Origin: a bacterium
GTDB lineage: Bacteria > Caldisericota > Caldisericia > Cryosericales > Cryosericaceae
Assembly: GCA_021373025.1 (NCBI GenBank)
Contig: JAJFTL010000015.1
Span: 1-59,450, forward strand
Length of the DNA: 59,450 nt
Direction: 5' to 3'
Shown piece by piece: positions 17,936-27,142 of the stretch; positions within the stretch are counted from its first letter, which is position 1; each line of letters opens with the position of its first letter. A model generated the notes under the pieces. It was given only the letters and a program-made list of their open reading frames with translations. It was not told where the DNA came from and made no database searches. The position numbers were made by a program, and so were the translations under genes.

Positions 17936-19915
17936 CTATCGCATCAACGAGACCAGGTTCCAGCCCCAATTGACCAGTGTGCCAAGAACCAGTGCCATCA
18001 CGACTTCTCCTATGCTGACAAGCGCGGCACGCCGAACGCCAAACTCTCGCTTCAAGGCGGCAATGGTGCTGACGCAAGGGATGTAGAGCATGACGATCAA
18101 GGCAAAGATGTACATCTGCTGCGGCGTCATGACTGTTCCCAGATTCGGGGTGTGCATGAGTGTGGCCAGCATGATCAGAGCAAGTTCCTTACGCAGGATG
18201 CCGAAGACGAGCACGACCAGCGCCACGGGAGGAAGCCCTAGAACGCCTTGCGTGAAGGGTGCAGCCCATGCTGTAACCGCCGAGAGCCACCCCAGCCTGT
18301 CAAAGAGGTACAGGAAAACGGAACCTGCGGCAATGATGGGAAAGGCGAAGGTCACGAAATCCTTGAGCCTGAACCAGGTCTGTTTGGCTGTAATGCGGAG
18401 TGGCGGCCACTTCAGGCTAGGCATCTCCATGATAAGTCCGGGGTTGGTTCCGGGAATGAACCGGTTGAGCAGGCGTCCGACGATGAAGATGATGACGAGG
18501 CTGATAAGATACAGAGACAGTGCCGGCCAGAAGCCCATGAAGGCACCGACCAGACCCAGAATGACGACCGTACGCGCCGAGCACGGGACAAGCGTTGCAA
18601 GCACGCCGGCGATGAACCGGTCGCGGTCGCGCTCCATGATGCGCGTTCCCAGGACGGCGGGCACGTTACACCCGAACCCCAGGATGATAGGTATGAACGC
18701 CTTGCCATGCAGTCCCATGTGGTACATGATGGCGTCAGTCAGAAATGCCATGCGTGCCAGGTATCCCGAGTTTTCCAGGAATGAGAGGATGATGTAGAAG
18801 GGCACGATGTACGGGAGAGCGACAGAAATGCCTGCCAAGATGCCCCGGAGGACGCCGCCCCACAGGAAATCGCGCAGCCACGGAACGATGGGAAGGGTCA
18901 GAAAGGATCGTTCCAGCGATGCAGAGAGGATGTCCAGGGCGGAGGAGAGCCGGCCTCCTAGTACGAAGATGAGACCAAACACGGCAAACATGGCGATGAC
19001 CAGGGTCACCCAGCCGAAAACGCGGTGCAACAGGAGCCTGTCCAGACGATCCCCTGGTGCCACATTCCTCCGCTCGGGATGTCGTACCGATGCAGCAGTG
19101 ATACGGGCGCAGACACTGTATCGTTCGGAAGAGATGATGCTCGTGCTGGATTCTCCATGGATCTGTTCCAGGTCATGGACAAGTCCGGCCAGAACACGAG
19201 TCAGCGAATCGCATGCCTTGCAGCGGTCCATGATGTCAGCGTCTCCCTCCAGCATCTTGATGGCAAGAAAACGTGGAGGATAGTCGGTCATGCCGTCGGG
19301 CAGGATGGTCGTTGCAAGTTCCTTTTCGAGCGCCGCGATGGCCCCTTCAACTTCCTTGCCATACAGGACCGGCGCCGTCGGTGACTTGCCTGCCACTGCC
19401 AGGCACGCATCGATGAGTACATCGAGGCCCTTGCCGGCTGAGCCTGATGTGCGAACAACGGGTACACCCAGGTACGAAGCAAGCTTCGATTCGTCGAGAA
19501 CCAAGCCTTCCCTGGCGGCGAGGTCGATGAGATTCAGTGCCACTACCAGAGGTCTACCCAGTTCCCGAAGCTGGAGCGTGAGATACAGGTTGCGTTCCAG
19601 CACTGTCGAGTCGACCACGTTGATGACGACGTCCGGGTGGGCAAGAGCAATGAATTCCCGCGTGACGACCTCTTCCTGGGAGTAGGCAGACAGTGAGTAG
19701 ATACCTGGCAGGTCGACGACCCGGATGTGCTTTCCCTTGTAGTCAAACGAACCTTCGGCCAGTTCCACCGTCTTGCCGGGCCAGTTGCCGATGATCTGGT
19801 TCATGCCGGTCAGGTCGTTGAAAATCACAGACTTCCCGACGTTGGGGTTGCCGGCTAACGCGATCGTCAGGTCAAAGTGTTCGTGAGAAGCGTCAGCCCC
19901 ACCGGCCCCCGTCAC
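17936..19915 (-). CDS. feoB: Ferrous iron transporter FeoB
   Basis: 659 residues. Start set at the GTG at 19915, which follows GGGAGGAGC and overlaps the upstream stop codon as GTGA. The N-terminal GTPase domain has G1 GNPNVGKS, G3 DLPGIYSL and G4 NLID. A helical regulatory region follows. The membrane part has two Gate segments and FeoB-C (SGYLARMAFLTDAIM, GFGCNVPAVLGTR, PCSARTVVILG) with eight or more helices. It moves Fe(II) across the membrane under anoxic conditions. The overlapping upstream DtxR-FeoA gene supplies the FeoA function and probably iron-dependent control. Confidence 0.96.
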   Translation of the reverse strand: MTGAGGADASHEHFDLTIALAGNPNVGKSVIFNDLTGMNQIIGNWPGKTVELAEGSFDYKGKHIRVVDLPGIYSLSAYSQEEVVTREFIALAHPDVVINVVDSTVLERNLYLTLQLRELGRPLVVALNLIDLAAREGLVLDESKLASYLGVPVVRTSGSAGKGLDVLIDACLAVAGKSPTAPVLYGKEVEGAIAALEKELATTILPDGMTDYPPRFLAIKMLEGDADIMDRCKACDSLTRVLAGLVHDLEQIHGESSTSIISSERYSVCARITAASVRHPERRNVAPGDRLDRLLLHRVFGWVTLVIAMFAVFGLIFVLGGRLSSALDILSASLERSFLTLPIVPWLRDFLWGGVLRGILAGISVALPYIVPFYIILSFLENSGYLARMAFLTDAIMYHMGLHGKAFIPIILGFGCNVPAVLGTRIMERDRDRFIAGVLATLVPCSARTVVILGLVGAFMGFWPALSLYLISLVIIFIVGRLLNRFIPGTNPGLIMEMPSLKWPPLRITAKQTWFRLKDFVTFAFPIIAAGSVFLYLFDRLGWLSAVTAWAAPFTQGVLGLPPVALVVLVFGILRKELALIMLATLMHTPNLGTVMTPQQMYIFALIVMLYIPCVSTIAALKREFGVRRAALVSIGEVVMALVLGTLVNWGWNLVSLMR

Positions 19916-20544
19916 CGCTCCTCCCGTGGGATGACCAGAATTTTCTGGGCGATGCCCCGTCCCAGTGCTACGCACGCCCCGTGGGCTTCCACTTCGACCG
20001 GTCCCCCGGATTGACGGTTGCAGACAGTCACGACAGATCCCTGCCCGAGCCCCATGTCTTCCAGCCGCCGTCGCACCTGCTGACCGCCGCGTATCCAGCG
20101 CACAGTGTATGGCCTGCCCGTAACTGCCTCACCCAGCGTGACAGCGCCAAGCTCCATCAGGCTGGTCACGACGCTCATGTGCTTCTCGAGGTCCGCAGCC
20201 TCGGCATCGGTCAGCACGTGTTCCAGCTTGCACGCTTCTTTGTGTGCAGTGTCCTTCTGAAGTCCGAGCATGCACAACATTCGCTCGGCCAGCTGATGCC
20301 TGCGCACAATGCGTCTTCCGACTGCTCTCCCTTGGCTCGTGAGACTGACTGATGATCCGTTCATCGCAACATCGCCAGACATTGCCAGATCCAACAGGAG
20401 CTCGGACAGGTGCTTGCCGGCGAGGTCCCGTTGGGCCGCCAGTTCCGCGGCCGTCGATGGCCGATGCGCACGTTCCAGGCGGCACAGGGCTTCAAGACAT
20501 TCTTCACGGTCTTCCGAGGTGATCGAATCCTTTTCGCTGCTCAT
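19912..20544 (-). CDS. DtxR-family metalloregulator with C-terminal FeoA domain
   Basis: 210 residues. The N-terminal winged helix (~10-65, RPSTAAELAAQRDLAGKHLS) and dimerisation helices with metal-ligand-like residues (AHKEACKLEHVLTDAEAADLE, in part) match DtxR/MntR regulators. Residues ~130-210 form a FeoA-type SH3 domain (RRRLEDMGLGQGSVVTV, GACVALGRGIAQKILV). The ATG at 20544 is used; the TTG just before it lacks spacing. It overlaps feoB by 4 nt. DtxR regulators often carry this C-terminal SH3-like domain, but here no free FeoA exists nearby, so the domain may also act on FeoB. Inverted repeats upstream are candidate operators. Confidence 0.9.
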   Translation of the reverse strand: MSSEKDSITSEDREECLEALCRLERAHRPSTAAELAAQRDLAGKHLSELLLDLAMSGDVAMNGSSVSLTSQGRAVGRRIVRRHQLAERMLCMLGLQKDTAHKEACKLEHVLTDAEAADLEKHMSVVTSLMELGAVTLGEAVTGRPYTVRWIRGGQQVRRRLEDMGLGQGSVVTVCNRQSGGPVEVEAHGACVALGRGIAQKILVIPREER

Positions 20545-20560
20545 CAACTATATCCTCTCT

Positions 20561-20637
20561 GACCACTGTACGTGGTCTGCCAGGCTGTGCCTGGTCAGTA
20601 ATGCTGACCACTCCGCGAGGAGTGTCTGCCGGTGGTC
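20561..20637 (-). promoter_or_regulatory. Cluster of inverted repeats upstream of the DtxR-FeoA/feoB operon
   Basis: Four overlapping inverted repeats fill this gap: GACCAC-5-GTGGTC (20561-20577), GGTCAG-5-CTGACC (20593-20609), CACTCC-GCGA-GGAGTG (20609-20624), and an outer GACCAC/GTGGTC pair (20606-20611 and 20632-20637). GACCAC/GTGGTC thus occurs twice. Their placement before a metalloregulator suggests operators; they do not resemble the classical DtxR box. Confidence 0.5.
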
Positions 20638-22194
20638 CTACCCAGCCCTCAATTGCTTGATTGCAACAGACAGCGACATGATGAGCTCGGGGGTGCCCAT
20701 TGACTCTTCTCCCATAACCGCGGCTGCCACATCGCCGGCCAGGCCATGGATGTATGCTCCCTGCGCTGTGGCCACATCAGGTGCTACGCCCCGTCCGATG
20801 AACGACAGGATGATGCCTGCAAGCGCATCTCCCATACCGGGCTTGGCCATCCCTGGATTGCCCGTTGTGTTGATGGAGACCGACCCGTCAGGAAGGACAG
20901 TGAGTGAGCGATGTCCCTTGAGATGCACGACGGCGTTTGCCTGAGCGGCAAGGATCTGCACAAGCTTCACCGTGTCGCCCCTTTCGACGTCCTCGAGGGT
21001 CAGGCCTGCCAGACGAGCAAACTCGCCAGCATGTGGCGTCAGGACCGTCGGAGCCTCACGCTTCCACAAGACATCGAGGTGACCTCCACAGGCGAACAGC
21101 GCATCCCCGTCCAGGATGAGTGGCTTCTCAACAGCAGTTGCCAGCTGGAGAACGGCCTCCAGTGTCCGAGGATCTCGACCGAGGCCGGGTCCCAGCAGGA
21201 CCGCAGTCGCGTTCTCCACGAGTTCCAGGATGTGAGGAACATGCTCAACGGTCACAACGTCCCCCGCAAGAGCGTGGACGACAGGTCCGTCCACCTTGAC
21301 ACGGACCACATCTGCAATAGCCTGCGGGACGATGAGGTGAATCGTGCCTGTCCCCGTCGCCAGTGCGGCCTCAGCAGCAAAGACGGGTGCACCGGTATAG
21401 TCAGGAGAGCCCGCAATGATCGCCACCTTGCCATACGTGGCCTTGTGCATGGTCTGCAAGCGCTCGGGGAACGCGGGGGGCTCGGTGAGTTCGACGCGGA
21501 TGGCACTCTGATCCAGCAGGATATCAGGATAGATAAGCTGTTCGACATGAATCTCGCCCGCTGCCTCTGCCCCGGCACCAAGGTATAGGCCCAGCTTTGG
21601 AAGGCCGAACGTGACGGTGTCGCTTGCAAATATCGGTATTCCCAGTGCTTTTCCAGTATCGCAGTCGATGCCGGATGGAATGTCCACGGCGATGACAGCA
21701 TGAGCAGGACTTGCATTGACGATCGTGATGATGTCCTCGGCCACCCCTGATATGGCGCGGTCGAGGCCGATGCCAAACAGCGCGTCGATCACGATCGTAT
21801 CCTCGTCGATCGACTGTTCGATCCTGCCCAGCACCTCCTCGTTCACGACGTCGAAGACGGCGTCTTCAGGAGCGATGCGTTCAAGAAAGGCCCGCTCCAC
21901 AGCAGCATCGTCACTGGGGCGCCCCTTGGCTGGCACCGCAAACACGGTAACGGGAAAGCCGGCGAACAGAAGATCTCGTGCTGCGACAAAGCCATCACCG
22001 CCGTTGCCACCTGTGCCACACAGGACGACAAAGCGAGGCCTCAGTCCGTCTTCTGCATCCTCGTCCACCATCTCAAGGGCGGTTTCCACGACAGCGTGTC
22101 CCGCACGTTCCATGAGCACAATAGAGGGCATGCCATATTCGTTGAATGTGTGTTTCTCGATACTGCGGATCTGACTACGAGTCGCCGCTCTCAT
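20638..22194 (-). CDS. nnr: Bifunctional NAD(P)HX epimerase / ADP-dependent dehydratase
   Basis: 518 residues, repairing hydrated NADH and NADPH. The N-terminal YjeF_N epimerase domain (~1-215) has CGTGGNGGDGFVAARDL and IDALFGIGL. The C-terminal YjeF_C kinase-like dehydratase domain (~225-515) has VLLGPGLGRD, LTPHAGEFARL and GNPGMAKPGMGDALAGI. The last deviates slightly from the usual GTPGMATGGTGD but keeps the Asp base. ATG at 22194 is chosen because GGGAG lies 7 nt upstream; the gene overlaps acpS by 20 nt. The pairing of nnr with acpS is common in bacteria. Confidence 0.95.
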   Translation of the reverse strand: MRAATRSQIRSIEKHTFNEYGMPSIVLMERAGHAVVETALEMVDEDAEDGLRPRFVVLCGTGGNGGDGFVAARDLLFAGFPVTVFAVPAKGRPSDDAAVERAFLERIAPEDAVFDVVNEEVLGRIEQSIDEDTIVIDALFGIGLDRAISGVAEDIITIVNASPAHAVIAVDIPSGIDCDTGKALGIPIFASDTVTFGLPKLGLYLGAGAEAAGEIHVEQLIYPDILLDQSAIRVELTEPPAFPERLQTMHKATYGKVAIIAGSPDYTGAPVFAAEAALATGTGTIHLIVPQAIADVVRVKVDGPVVHALAGDVVTVEHVPHILELVENATAVLLGPGLGRDPRTLEAVLQLATAVEKPLILDGDALFACGGHLDVLWKREAPTVLTPHAGEFARLAGLTLEDVERGDTVKLVQILAAQANAVVHLKGHRSLTVLPDGSVSINTTGNPGMAKPGMGDALAGIILSFIGRGVAPDVATAQGAYIHGLAGDVAAAVMGEESMGTPELIMSLSVAIKQLRAG

Positions 22195-22552
22195 ATACAC
22201 TCCCATATTCTCCCAGGCTCACCATAGCCACTGCGACAGCATAGTCGCGTTCGTGGCTGATGCTCAGGGAACAGTTGAACCATGGCGTTCCACGGATGAC
22301 AGCAATCGGTGCGCCCTCTGGACCTGGTACGATCTGGACCTCGCGCAGTGCCGGAAGCCCCACCAGGGGCAGGAGCTTGATGACCGCCTCCTTGGCAGCC
22401 CAGCGGCCTGCCAGACACTGCCAGCGGTCGGCACGATCACAGCAAGAGAGCTCGGACGGCGTGTAGACGCGGTTCAGAAAGCGGTCTCCATATCGTTCGC
22501 CAAGTGCGCGGATACGCGCCACGGACACTATGTCCACACCAAGCTGTTTCAT
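22175..22552 (-). CDS. acpS: Holo-[acyl-carrier-protein] synthase
   Basis: 125 residues. AcpS transfers 4'-phosphopantetheine from CoA to apo-ACP. Seen: MKQLGVDIVSVARI with the metal-binding Asp, RWAAKEAVIK with the catalytic Glu/Lys, and CSLSISHERDYAVAVA. Normal family length. A TATACT box ends 6 nt before the ATG, with no ribosome site between them, so the message may be leaderless. Overlaps the downstream nnr gene. Confidence 0.95.
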   Translation of the reverse strand: MKQLGVDIVSVARIRALGERYGDRFLNRVYTPSELSCCDRADRWQCLAGRWAAKEAVIKLLPLVGLPALREVQIVPGPEGAPIAVIRGTPWFNCSLSISHERDYAVAVAMVSLGEYGSVYESGDS

Positions 22553-22558
22553 GTGATG

Positions 22559-22564
22559 AGTATA
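22559..22564 (-). promoter_or_regulatory. -10 box of acpS, likely leaderless
   Basis: Minus-strand TATACT followed by CATCAC and then the ATG. The -35 is poor. A start of transcription 7 nt after the box would fall on the start codon. Confidence 0.5.
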
Positions 22565-22629
22565 GCAGGAAAGCGCGTGCAGTGCAGCACCTCTCTTGTG
22601 AAATCAGGCGGATATGCGGGCATGTTCAT

Positions 22630-22656
22630 TTGCATATGCTCCGAGATGAATAAACT
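22630..22656 (+). promoter_or_regulatory. Possible promoter of the PfpI gene
   Basis: TTGCAT and TAAACT separated by 15 nt, about 35 nt before the start codon. Spacing is short, so support is modest. Confidence 0.3.
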
Positions 22657-22691
22657 GTAGATGGAACGCATTCACCATAGAGGAGGCCGGT

Positions 22692-23207
22692 ATGTCAACG
22701 AAGATTGCAGTCCTGCTGGATGAGCTGGTTGAGGAGAGGGAGTTCACCTATCCGTATTATCGTCTGAAGGAAGCAGGGTTTGAGTCTGTCGGCATTGCAA
22801 CCGAGAAGCGCGTGTTCAGGAGCAAGTACGGAATGTCGCTGACTCCGGATGCCGCCATTGGCGATGTGACGCCTGCCGAGTTCGGTGGAGTGATCGTGCC
22901 TGGAGGGTATGCCCCCGATCATCTTCGCAGATCAAAAGAAATCCTTGCCTTTGTTGCAGCAATGAACAGGGACGGCGAGCTGGTGGCAATGATCTGCCAT
23001 GGTGGCTGGGTGGGCATTAGCGCCGGGATTGTCAAGGGACGTACCCTCACGAGTACTGCGGCGATCAGGGACGATCTGACGAATGCCGGAGCCACCTGGG
23101 TTGATCAGTCGGTGGTCGTGGATGCCAACCTGGTCACCTCGCGGTCGCCTGCCGATCTGCCAGACTTTATGCCTGCAGTACTGAAGGTTCTTGCCGAACA
23201 GAAATAG
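22692..23207 (+). CDS. DJ-1/PfpI-family protein
   Basis: 171 residues. The DJ-1/PfpI fold is shown by GVIVPGGYAPDHLRR, the nucleophile elbow VAMICHGGWVGISAG with the conserved Cys-His, and the C-terminal LVTSRSPADLPDFM. Family members are intracellular proteases, deglycases or chaperones; which activity applies here cannot be told. GAGGAGG lies 7 nt before the ATG. It is followed by pyrG on the same strand after 56 nt. Confidence 0.92.
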   Translation: MSTKIAVLLDELVEEREFTYPYYRLKEAGFESVGIATEKRVFRSKYGMSLTPDAAIGDVTPAEFGGVIVPGGYAPDHLRRSKEILAFVAAMNRDGELVAMICHGGWVGISAGIVKGRTLTSTAAIRDDLTNAGATWVDQSVVVDANLVTSRSPADLPDFMPAVLKVLAEQK

Positions 23208-23263
23208 CATCGTCCAAATTGGTGACGTGTCTGGTTCATAGTTCAGTGTAGAGCGGAGGAGCC

Positions 23264-24868
23264 GTGAGTAAATTCATCTTCGTCACCGGTGGTGTCATGT
23301 CATCGCTGGGCAAGGGCATCTTCTCCGCCTCACTGGGACGCATCCTCTTGGATGAGGGCTTCTCGGTGACTATTCTGAAAATGGATCCGTACCTCAACGT
23401 TGACGCAGGCGTGCAAAACCCGTTCGAGCACGGGGAAGTCTTTGTGACCGAGGATGGCGCAGAGACAGACCTTGACCTCGGACATTATGAGCGTTTCCTC
23501 AACCAGAATCTGCACCGCATCAATAATATCACCAGTGGACAGGTGTACCTGTCCGTTATCGAGAAAGAGCGCAAGGGAGAGTTCCTTGGGCACACAGTGC
23601 AAATCATTCCTCACCTGACGGGCGAGATCCGCCATCGTGTCACAAAGGTCGCCGAAGCTTCGAAAGCTGACTTCGTGATTGTCGAGGTGGGCGGTACGGT
23701 GGGCGACATCGAGGGCCTGCCCTTCCTTGAGGCCATCCGGGAGTTCTGGGCCGACGATCCCGCCAACTCCATCTTCGCCCATCTGACATATGTGCCCTAC
23801 CTCGAGACCACGGACGAACTCAAGACCAAGCCAACGCAGCACAGCGTCGGCGAGCTGCGCAAGATCGGTATACAGCCGACGCTGGTCGTCGCCCGTGGCG
23901 TCAAGGAGCTGCCACCCGAGCAGAAGCGCAAGGTCGCCCTGTTCTGTGGCGTCCCGGTGGACCACGTCATCTCACTGCCAAACTTACCCTCCGTCTACAA
24001 GGTGCCCAATTATCTGCAAGAACAGCGCGTCGGCCATCTCGTCCTGTCGGCGTTTGGCATGGCGCCGAGGACAGCCGAGACGGAAACACCCTGGGTACGG
24101 TTCACATGGAGCATCGATCAGGCGAAGACGCCGCGCCGGCTGGCAATCGTGGGCAAGTATGTCCAGCTGAATGATGCGTATCTGTCGCTGCGTGAAGCTC
24201 TTCATCATGGCGCGTGGGCCACGGGATGCGACCTGCACATTGACCTGATTGACAGCGAAGAGCTAGAAAAGCAGGGAACGCACCTGCTGGATGCAGGCGG
24301 GTACGACGGGATCTTGGTCCCCGGGGGGTTTGGAAAGCGGGGGATCGAGGGAATGATTCTGGCTGTCCAGTATGCGCGTACCCATGCAGTTCCGTTCCTC
24401 GGCATCTGTCTCGGCATGCAAGTTGCCAGTATTGAATTTGCACGCAATGTGCTTGGGCTGTCCGATGCCGACTCTCAGGAATTCAAGCCCGATGCCAAAG
24501 ACCTGGTCATCTATCTTATGCCATCACAAAAGGGCGTACAAAAGCTGGGTGGGACGATGCGGCTTGGTGCCTACCAGAATACCATTACCCCGGGGACCAA
24601 AGTGGCCGAGGCTTATGGCACGCTGACCATCTCGGAGCGCCATCGCCACCGCTACGAGTTCAACAACGCCTATCGGGCGGCTTTCGAGGAACACGGTATG
24701 CGGGTTTCAGCAGTGTACCCTGAGGAGGATCTGGTAGAGTCCCTCGAACTCGTGGACCACCCCTTCTTCGTTGGGGTCCAGTTTCACCCAGAGCTTTCAT
24801 CCAAGCCGCTTCAACCGGGACCTCTGTTCGTGGCATTCCTGAAGGCCATGCTTGCACATGATGGGTAA
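23264..24868 (+). CDS. pyrG: CTP synthase
   Basis: 534 residues, making CTP from UTP, ATP and glutamine. The N-terminal amidoligase starts at GTG with KFIFVTGGVMSSLGKGI, and contains KMDPYLNVDAG and HGEVFVTEDGAETDLDLGHY. The C-terminal class I glutaminase has GILVPGGFGKRG and the nucleophile in FLGICLGMQ, and ends with GVQFHPELSSKP supplying His and Glu of the triad. Full length. GGAGGA precedes the start. The next gene overlaps its 3' end. Confidence 0.98.
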   Translation: MSKFIFVTGGVMSSLGKGIFSASLGRILLDEGFSVTILKMDPYLNVDAGVQNPFEHGEVFVTEDGAETDLDLGHYERFLNQNLHRINNITSGQVYLSVIEKERKGEFLGHTVQIIPHLTGEIRHRVTKVAEASKADFVIVEVGGTVGDIEGLPFLEAIREFWADDPANSIFAHLTYVPYLETTDELKTKPTQHSVGELRKIGIQPTLVVARGVKELPPEQKRKVALFCGVPVDHVISLPNLPSVYKVPNYLQEQRVGHLVLSAFGMAPRTAETETPWVRFTWSIDQAKTPRRLAIVGKYVQLNDAYLSLREALHHGAWATGCDLHIDLIDSEELEKQGTHLLDAGGYDGILVPGGFGKRGIEGMILAVQYARTHAVPFLGICLGMQVASIEFARNVLGLSDADSQEFKPDAKDLVIYLMPSQKGVQKLGGTMRLGAYQNTITPGTKVAEAYGTLTISERHRHRYEFNNAYRAAFEEHGMRVSAVYPEEDLVESLELVDHPFFVGVQFHPELSSKPLQPGPLFVAFLKAMLAHDG

Positions 24869-27065
24869 GAGCCGGGCCCGGGCGATTCCGCTTGGGAGGC
24901 ACGCGGGCAAGGTGCTCGACCGTCTGCAGATGATCGGGGGCACCCGACAAGTACGCGCCGAGTCGGAAGAGCATTTGCGGACAGTATTGACACAGACTGC
25001 CTCTGCACTGTTCAGCCGCGAGGAGCTGCCGCGCTATCTGCAGGTGCAGCTGTTCGGAGAAGCAGGAAGCATTCCATCGTGGGAGAATCTGACTGGGGAG
25101 CGCTTGACGCATCTCGGGCTTCCCCAGCATCTGGCGAGCGTGAACGCTGAAGAGTGCGGCACGCTCATTCCCACCCTGGTGCCTGTTACCATCGACTACG
25201 TCGCTCGGGTAGAGGGACGCGAGGTGTGCTCGTCGGCAGGCTATGATCCCTCGGTGACAACGGCATCCTTCGAAGATGGCGTTCACCGTGTTGTCACGAC
25301 GGCTCCCGAGTTGACGGTGACCCGCACGGCGTTTTCTCATAGCCTGATGAGCCTACCCTTTGTCCAGGCGACATTCCGGCTGCGGAACACCAGCGAAGTG
25401 TTCCATTCTGTCACCCTCACGCTTTTTGTGAAACCCTTTGACGAGGCAGGCATCACTAGTCTCGAACACTTCAGCTTCCAGCGTGACAACATCCTCGTTC
25501 TCAACAGGCAGCGGGTTGCGTTTGCCCGCGAAAGGCCCAACAGGATGACAGTGACCGTCTACGATCCTCGAACAGGCAGCATGGTCCCAGCTGATGCGGG
25601 CGCCGAGGTGGTGTCGCCGGAAGGACTCATGCAGCTTCGACTTGCCTTCGATCGCCAGGTTGAACCCGGCGGAGAGACCGAAGTCACGTTCTTCTTCTTT
25701 GTGGATCAGGATCATGCGTCCACGCCGGAGGAGCTGGCTCTTCTGCTCGGACAGAGTGCCGAGATCCTCGAGCAGGAGCATCGACTTGTCCTGACGCAGG
25801 GGCGCCGCACGGGCTACCATACCGGCGACGAACGGCTCAACCGGTTTGCTGCCGACCAGCTGTTTCACCTCTCGTCCCTCGAAGCCATGGCGGGATCGAC
25901 GTTTGATAGCGGGACAGATGCAGTCGCCCTGCCGGCACTCGTTGAGGGGTATGACCGTGTGGGCGAAATTGAGATGGCCGCCGGGCTTCTGCGTTCGTAT
26001 GCCGCTCAGTTGCCACCGCTACCTGCCTTGCACTCTGATATAGTGCTTGCCTATGCCAGCTTTGTCATCGCGCTGGAGTGGCACCTGCGCGTCACACGCC
26101 AGGCCCAGGCCCGCAGGCAACTGCTTCGCGTGGCAGACCAGTTCATCAGCTGGCTCAGCCAGCAGCAGCAGATGCCACTGGAACCCTTCGCTCTGGATGT
26201 GCTGGGACCATTGCGGCGCTCAGGACCTGTCCTGCCGCTGATCCTCGGGAAGGCCATTGAGAGTTACCAGAATATGCTGTCTGAGAGAAATACGGAACGC
26301 CTTGCGCTCTGCGACAGTCTGCAGTTGAGGTTGCTGCAGCAGACAACCGCCCCCGGGCGTTCCGGTGCCAACGGCCTGGACTTCTCCGAGATCGCGCCCG
26401 TTGCTGCCTATGCGCTGTTTGAAGCGCACGGCATCGAAGATGCCAGCCTGACCAGCACTATGGGCGAGATCGATGAGCGCTGGCTGCGCGATGGTCTGAT
26501 TGTGAATCCCTTCGTTGGTAATCTCGGTGACATCCGCCTTTCACTGGTGTATGCCAGGGCCATGGTCCTACGCCGGCAGGCCACGGCGGTGACGATGATG
26601 CGCGATGGCGTAGAACAGCTGGGCATAGCCAACGCTCTTCCCGACTACGTTGACCTGCGTAGCAGACAGGCACTCGGCGGGGTGCGTCACAGCCCTGTCG
26701 CCACGGCTCTTGCGATTGCACTTCTCACGAGCCTCATCTTCGTTGAGCGAGGCACGTATCTGAGTATTATGCCGGTTCCGGTACCCGAGCTGTTTGCTGG
26801 GGATGGCATCGATGTCCATGGTCTGCAGTCTGGATTCGGCGAACTGTCTGTGCGCATGCAGCGAACTGGAGACAAGGTGCAGTTCAGTATGCATTCCGAC
26901 TTTCTGCGCGGCGTCAGCGCCATAGAACTTAACTTTCCCTGGGAACTGCGGGAACTCGTAGCACGCAAAGGAACGGTAAAATACGTGACCGGTGGGACAA
27001 TCGTCATGGAGCCGGCAGACCTCATCGAAGGAGAGGCCGTCGCTGCAAGTCCTGGACCATTTTAG
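24858..27065 (+). CDS. Large protein with beta-sandwich and helical-toroid character, unrecognised
   Basis: 735 residues, cytoplasmic (no signal or membrane helix). The N-terminal ~300 residues look beta-rich (FRLRNTSEVFHSVTLTLFVK), the middle (~320-620) is helical with regularly spaced hydrophobic helices (DERLNRFAADQLFHLSSLEA, GEIEMAAGLLRSYAAQLPPL), and the C-terminal part is again beta-rich. This order resembles glycoside hydrolases with an (alpha/alpha)6 toroid, but no catalytic motif could be pinned down. It overlaps the pyrG stop by 11 nt and ends at a strong terminator. A carbohydrate-active role is only a suggestion. Confidence 0.7.
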   Translation: MMGKSRARAIPLGRHAGKVLDRLQMIGGTRQVRAESEEHLRTVLTQTASALFSREELPRYLQVQLFGEAGSIPSWENLTGERLTHLGLPQHLASVNAEECGTLIPTLVPVTIDYVARVEGREVCSSAGYDPSVTTASFEDGVHRVVTTAPELTVTRTAFSHSLMSLPFVQATFRLRNTSEVFHSVTLTLFVKPFDEAGITSLEHFSFQRDNILVLNRQRVAFARERPNRMTVTVYDPRTGSMVPADAGAEVVSPEGLMQLRLAFDRQVEPGGETEVTFFFFVDQDHASTPEELALLLGQSAEILEQEHRLVLTQGRRTGYHTGDERLNRFAADQLFHLSSLEAMAGSTFDSGTDAVALPALVEGYDRVGEIEMAAGLLRSYAAQLPPLPALHSDIVLAYASFVIALEWHLRVTRQAQARRQLLRVADQFISWLSQQQQMPLEPFALDVLGPLRRSGPVLPLILGKAIESYQNMLSERNTERLALCDSLQLRLLQQTTAPGRSGANGLDFSEIAPVAAYALFEAHGIEDASLTSTMGEIDERWLRDGLIVNPFVGNLGDIRLSLVYARAMVLRRQATAVTMMRDGVEQLGIANALPDYVDLRSRQALGGVRHSPVATALAIALLTSLIFVERGTYLSIMPVPVPELFAGDGIDVHGLQSGFGELSVRMQRTGDKVQFSMHSDFLRGVSAIELNFPWELRELVARKGTVKYVTGGTIVMEPADLIEGEAVAASPGPF

Positions 27066-27093
27066 GTATTTCATCACCATGTATTGTGGCACA

Positions 27094-27119
27094 AACGCCG
27101 GGCTCACACCCGGCGTTTT
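27094..27119 (+). terminator. Rho-independent terminator
   Basis: A perfect 9-bp stem, AACGCCGGG and CCCGGCGTT, with a 6-nt loop and TTTT at the end. It lies between convergent genes and can serve both directions because A-rich sequence precedes the stem. Confidence 0.85.
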
Positions 27120-27142
27120 GTTGAAACAAGGAAGGCCGACCG

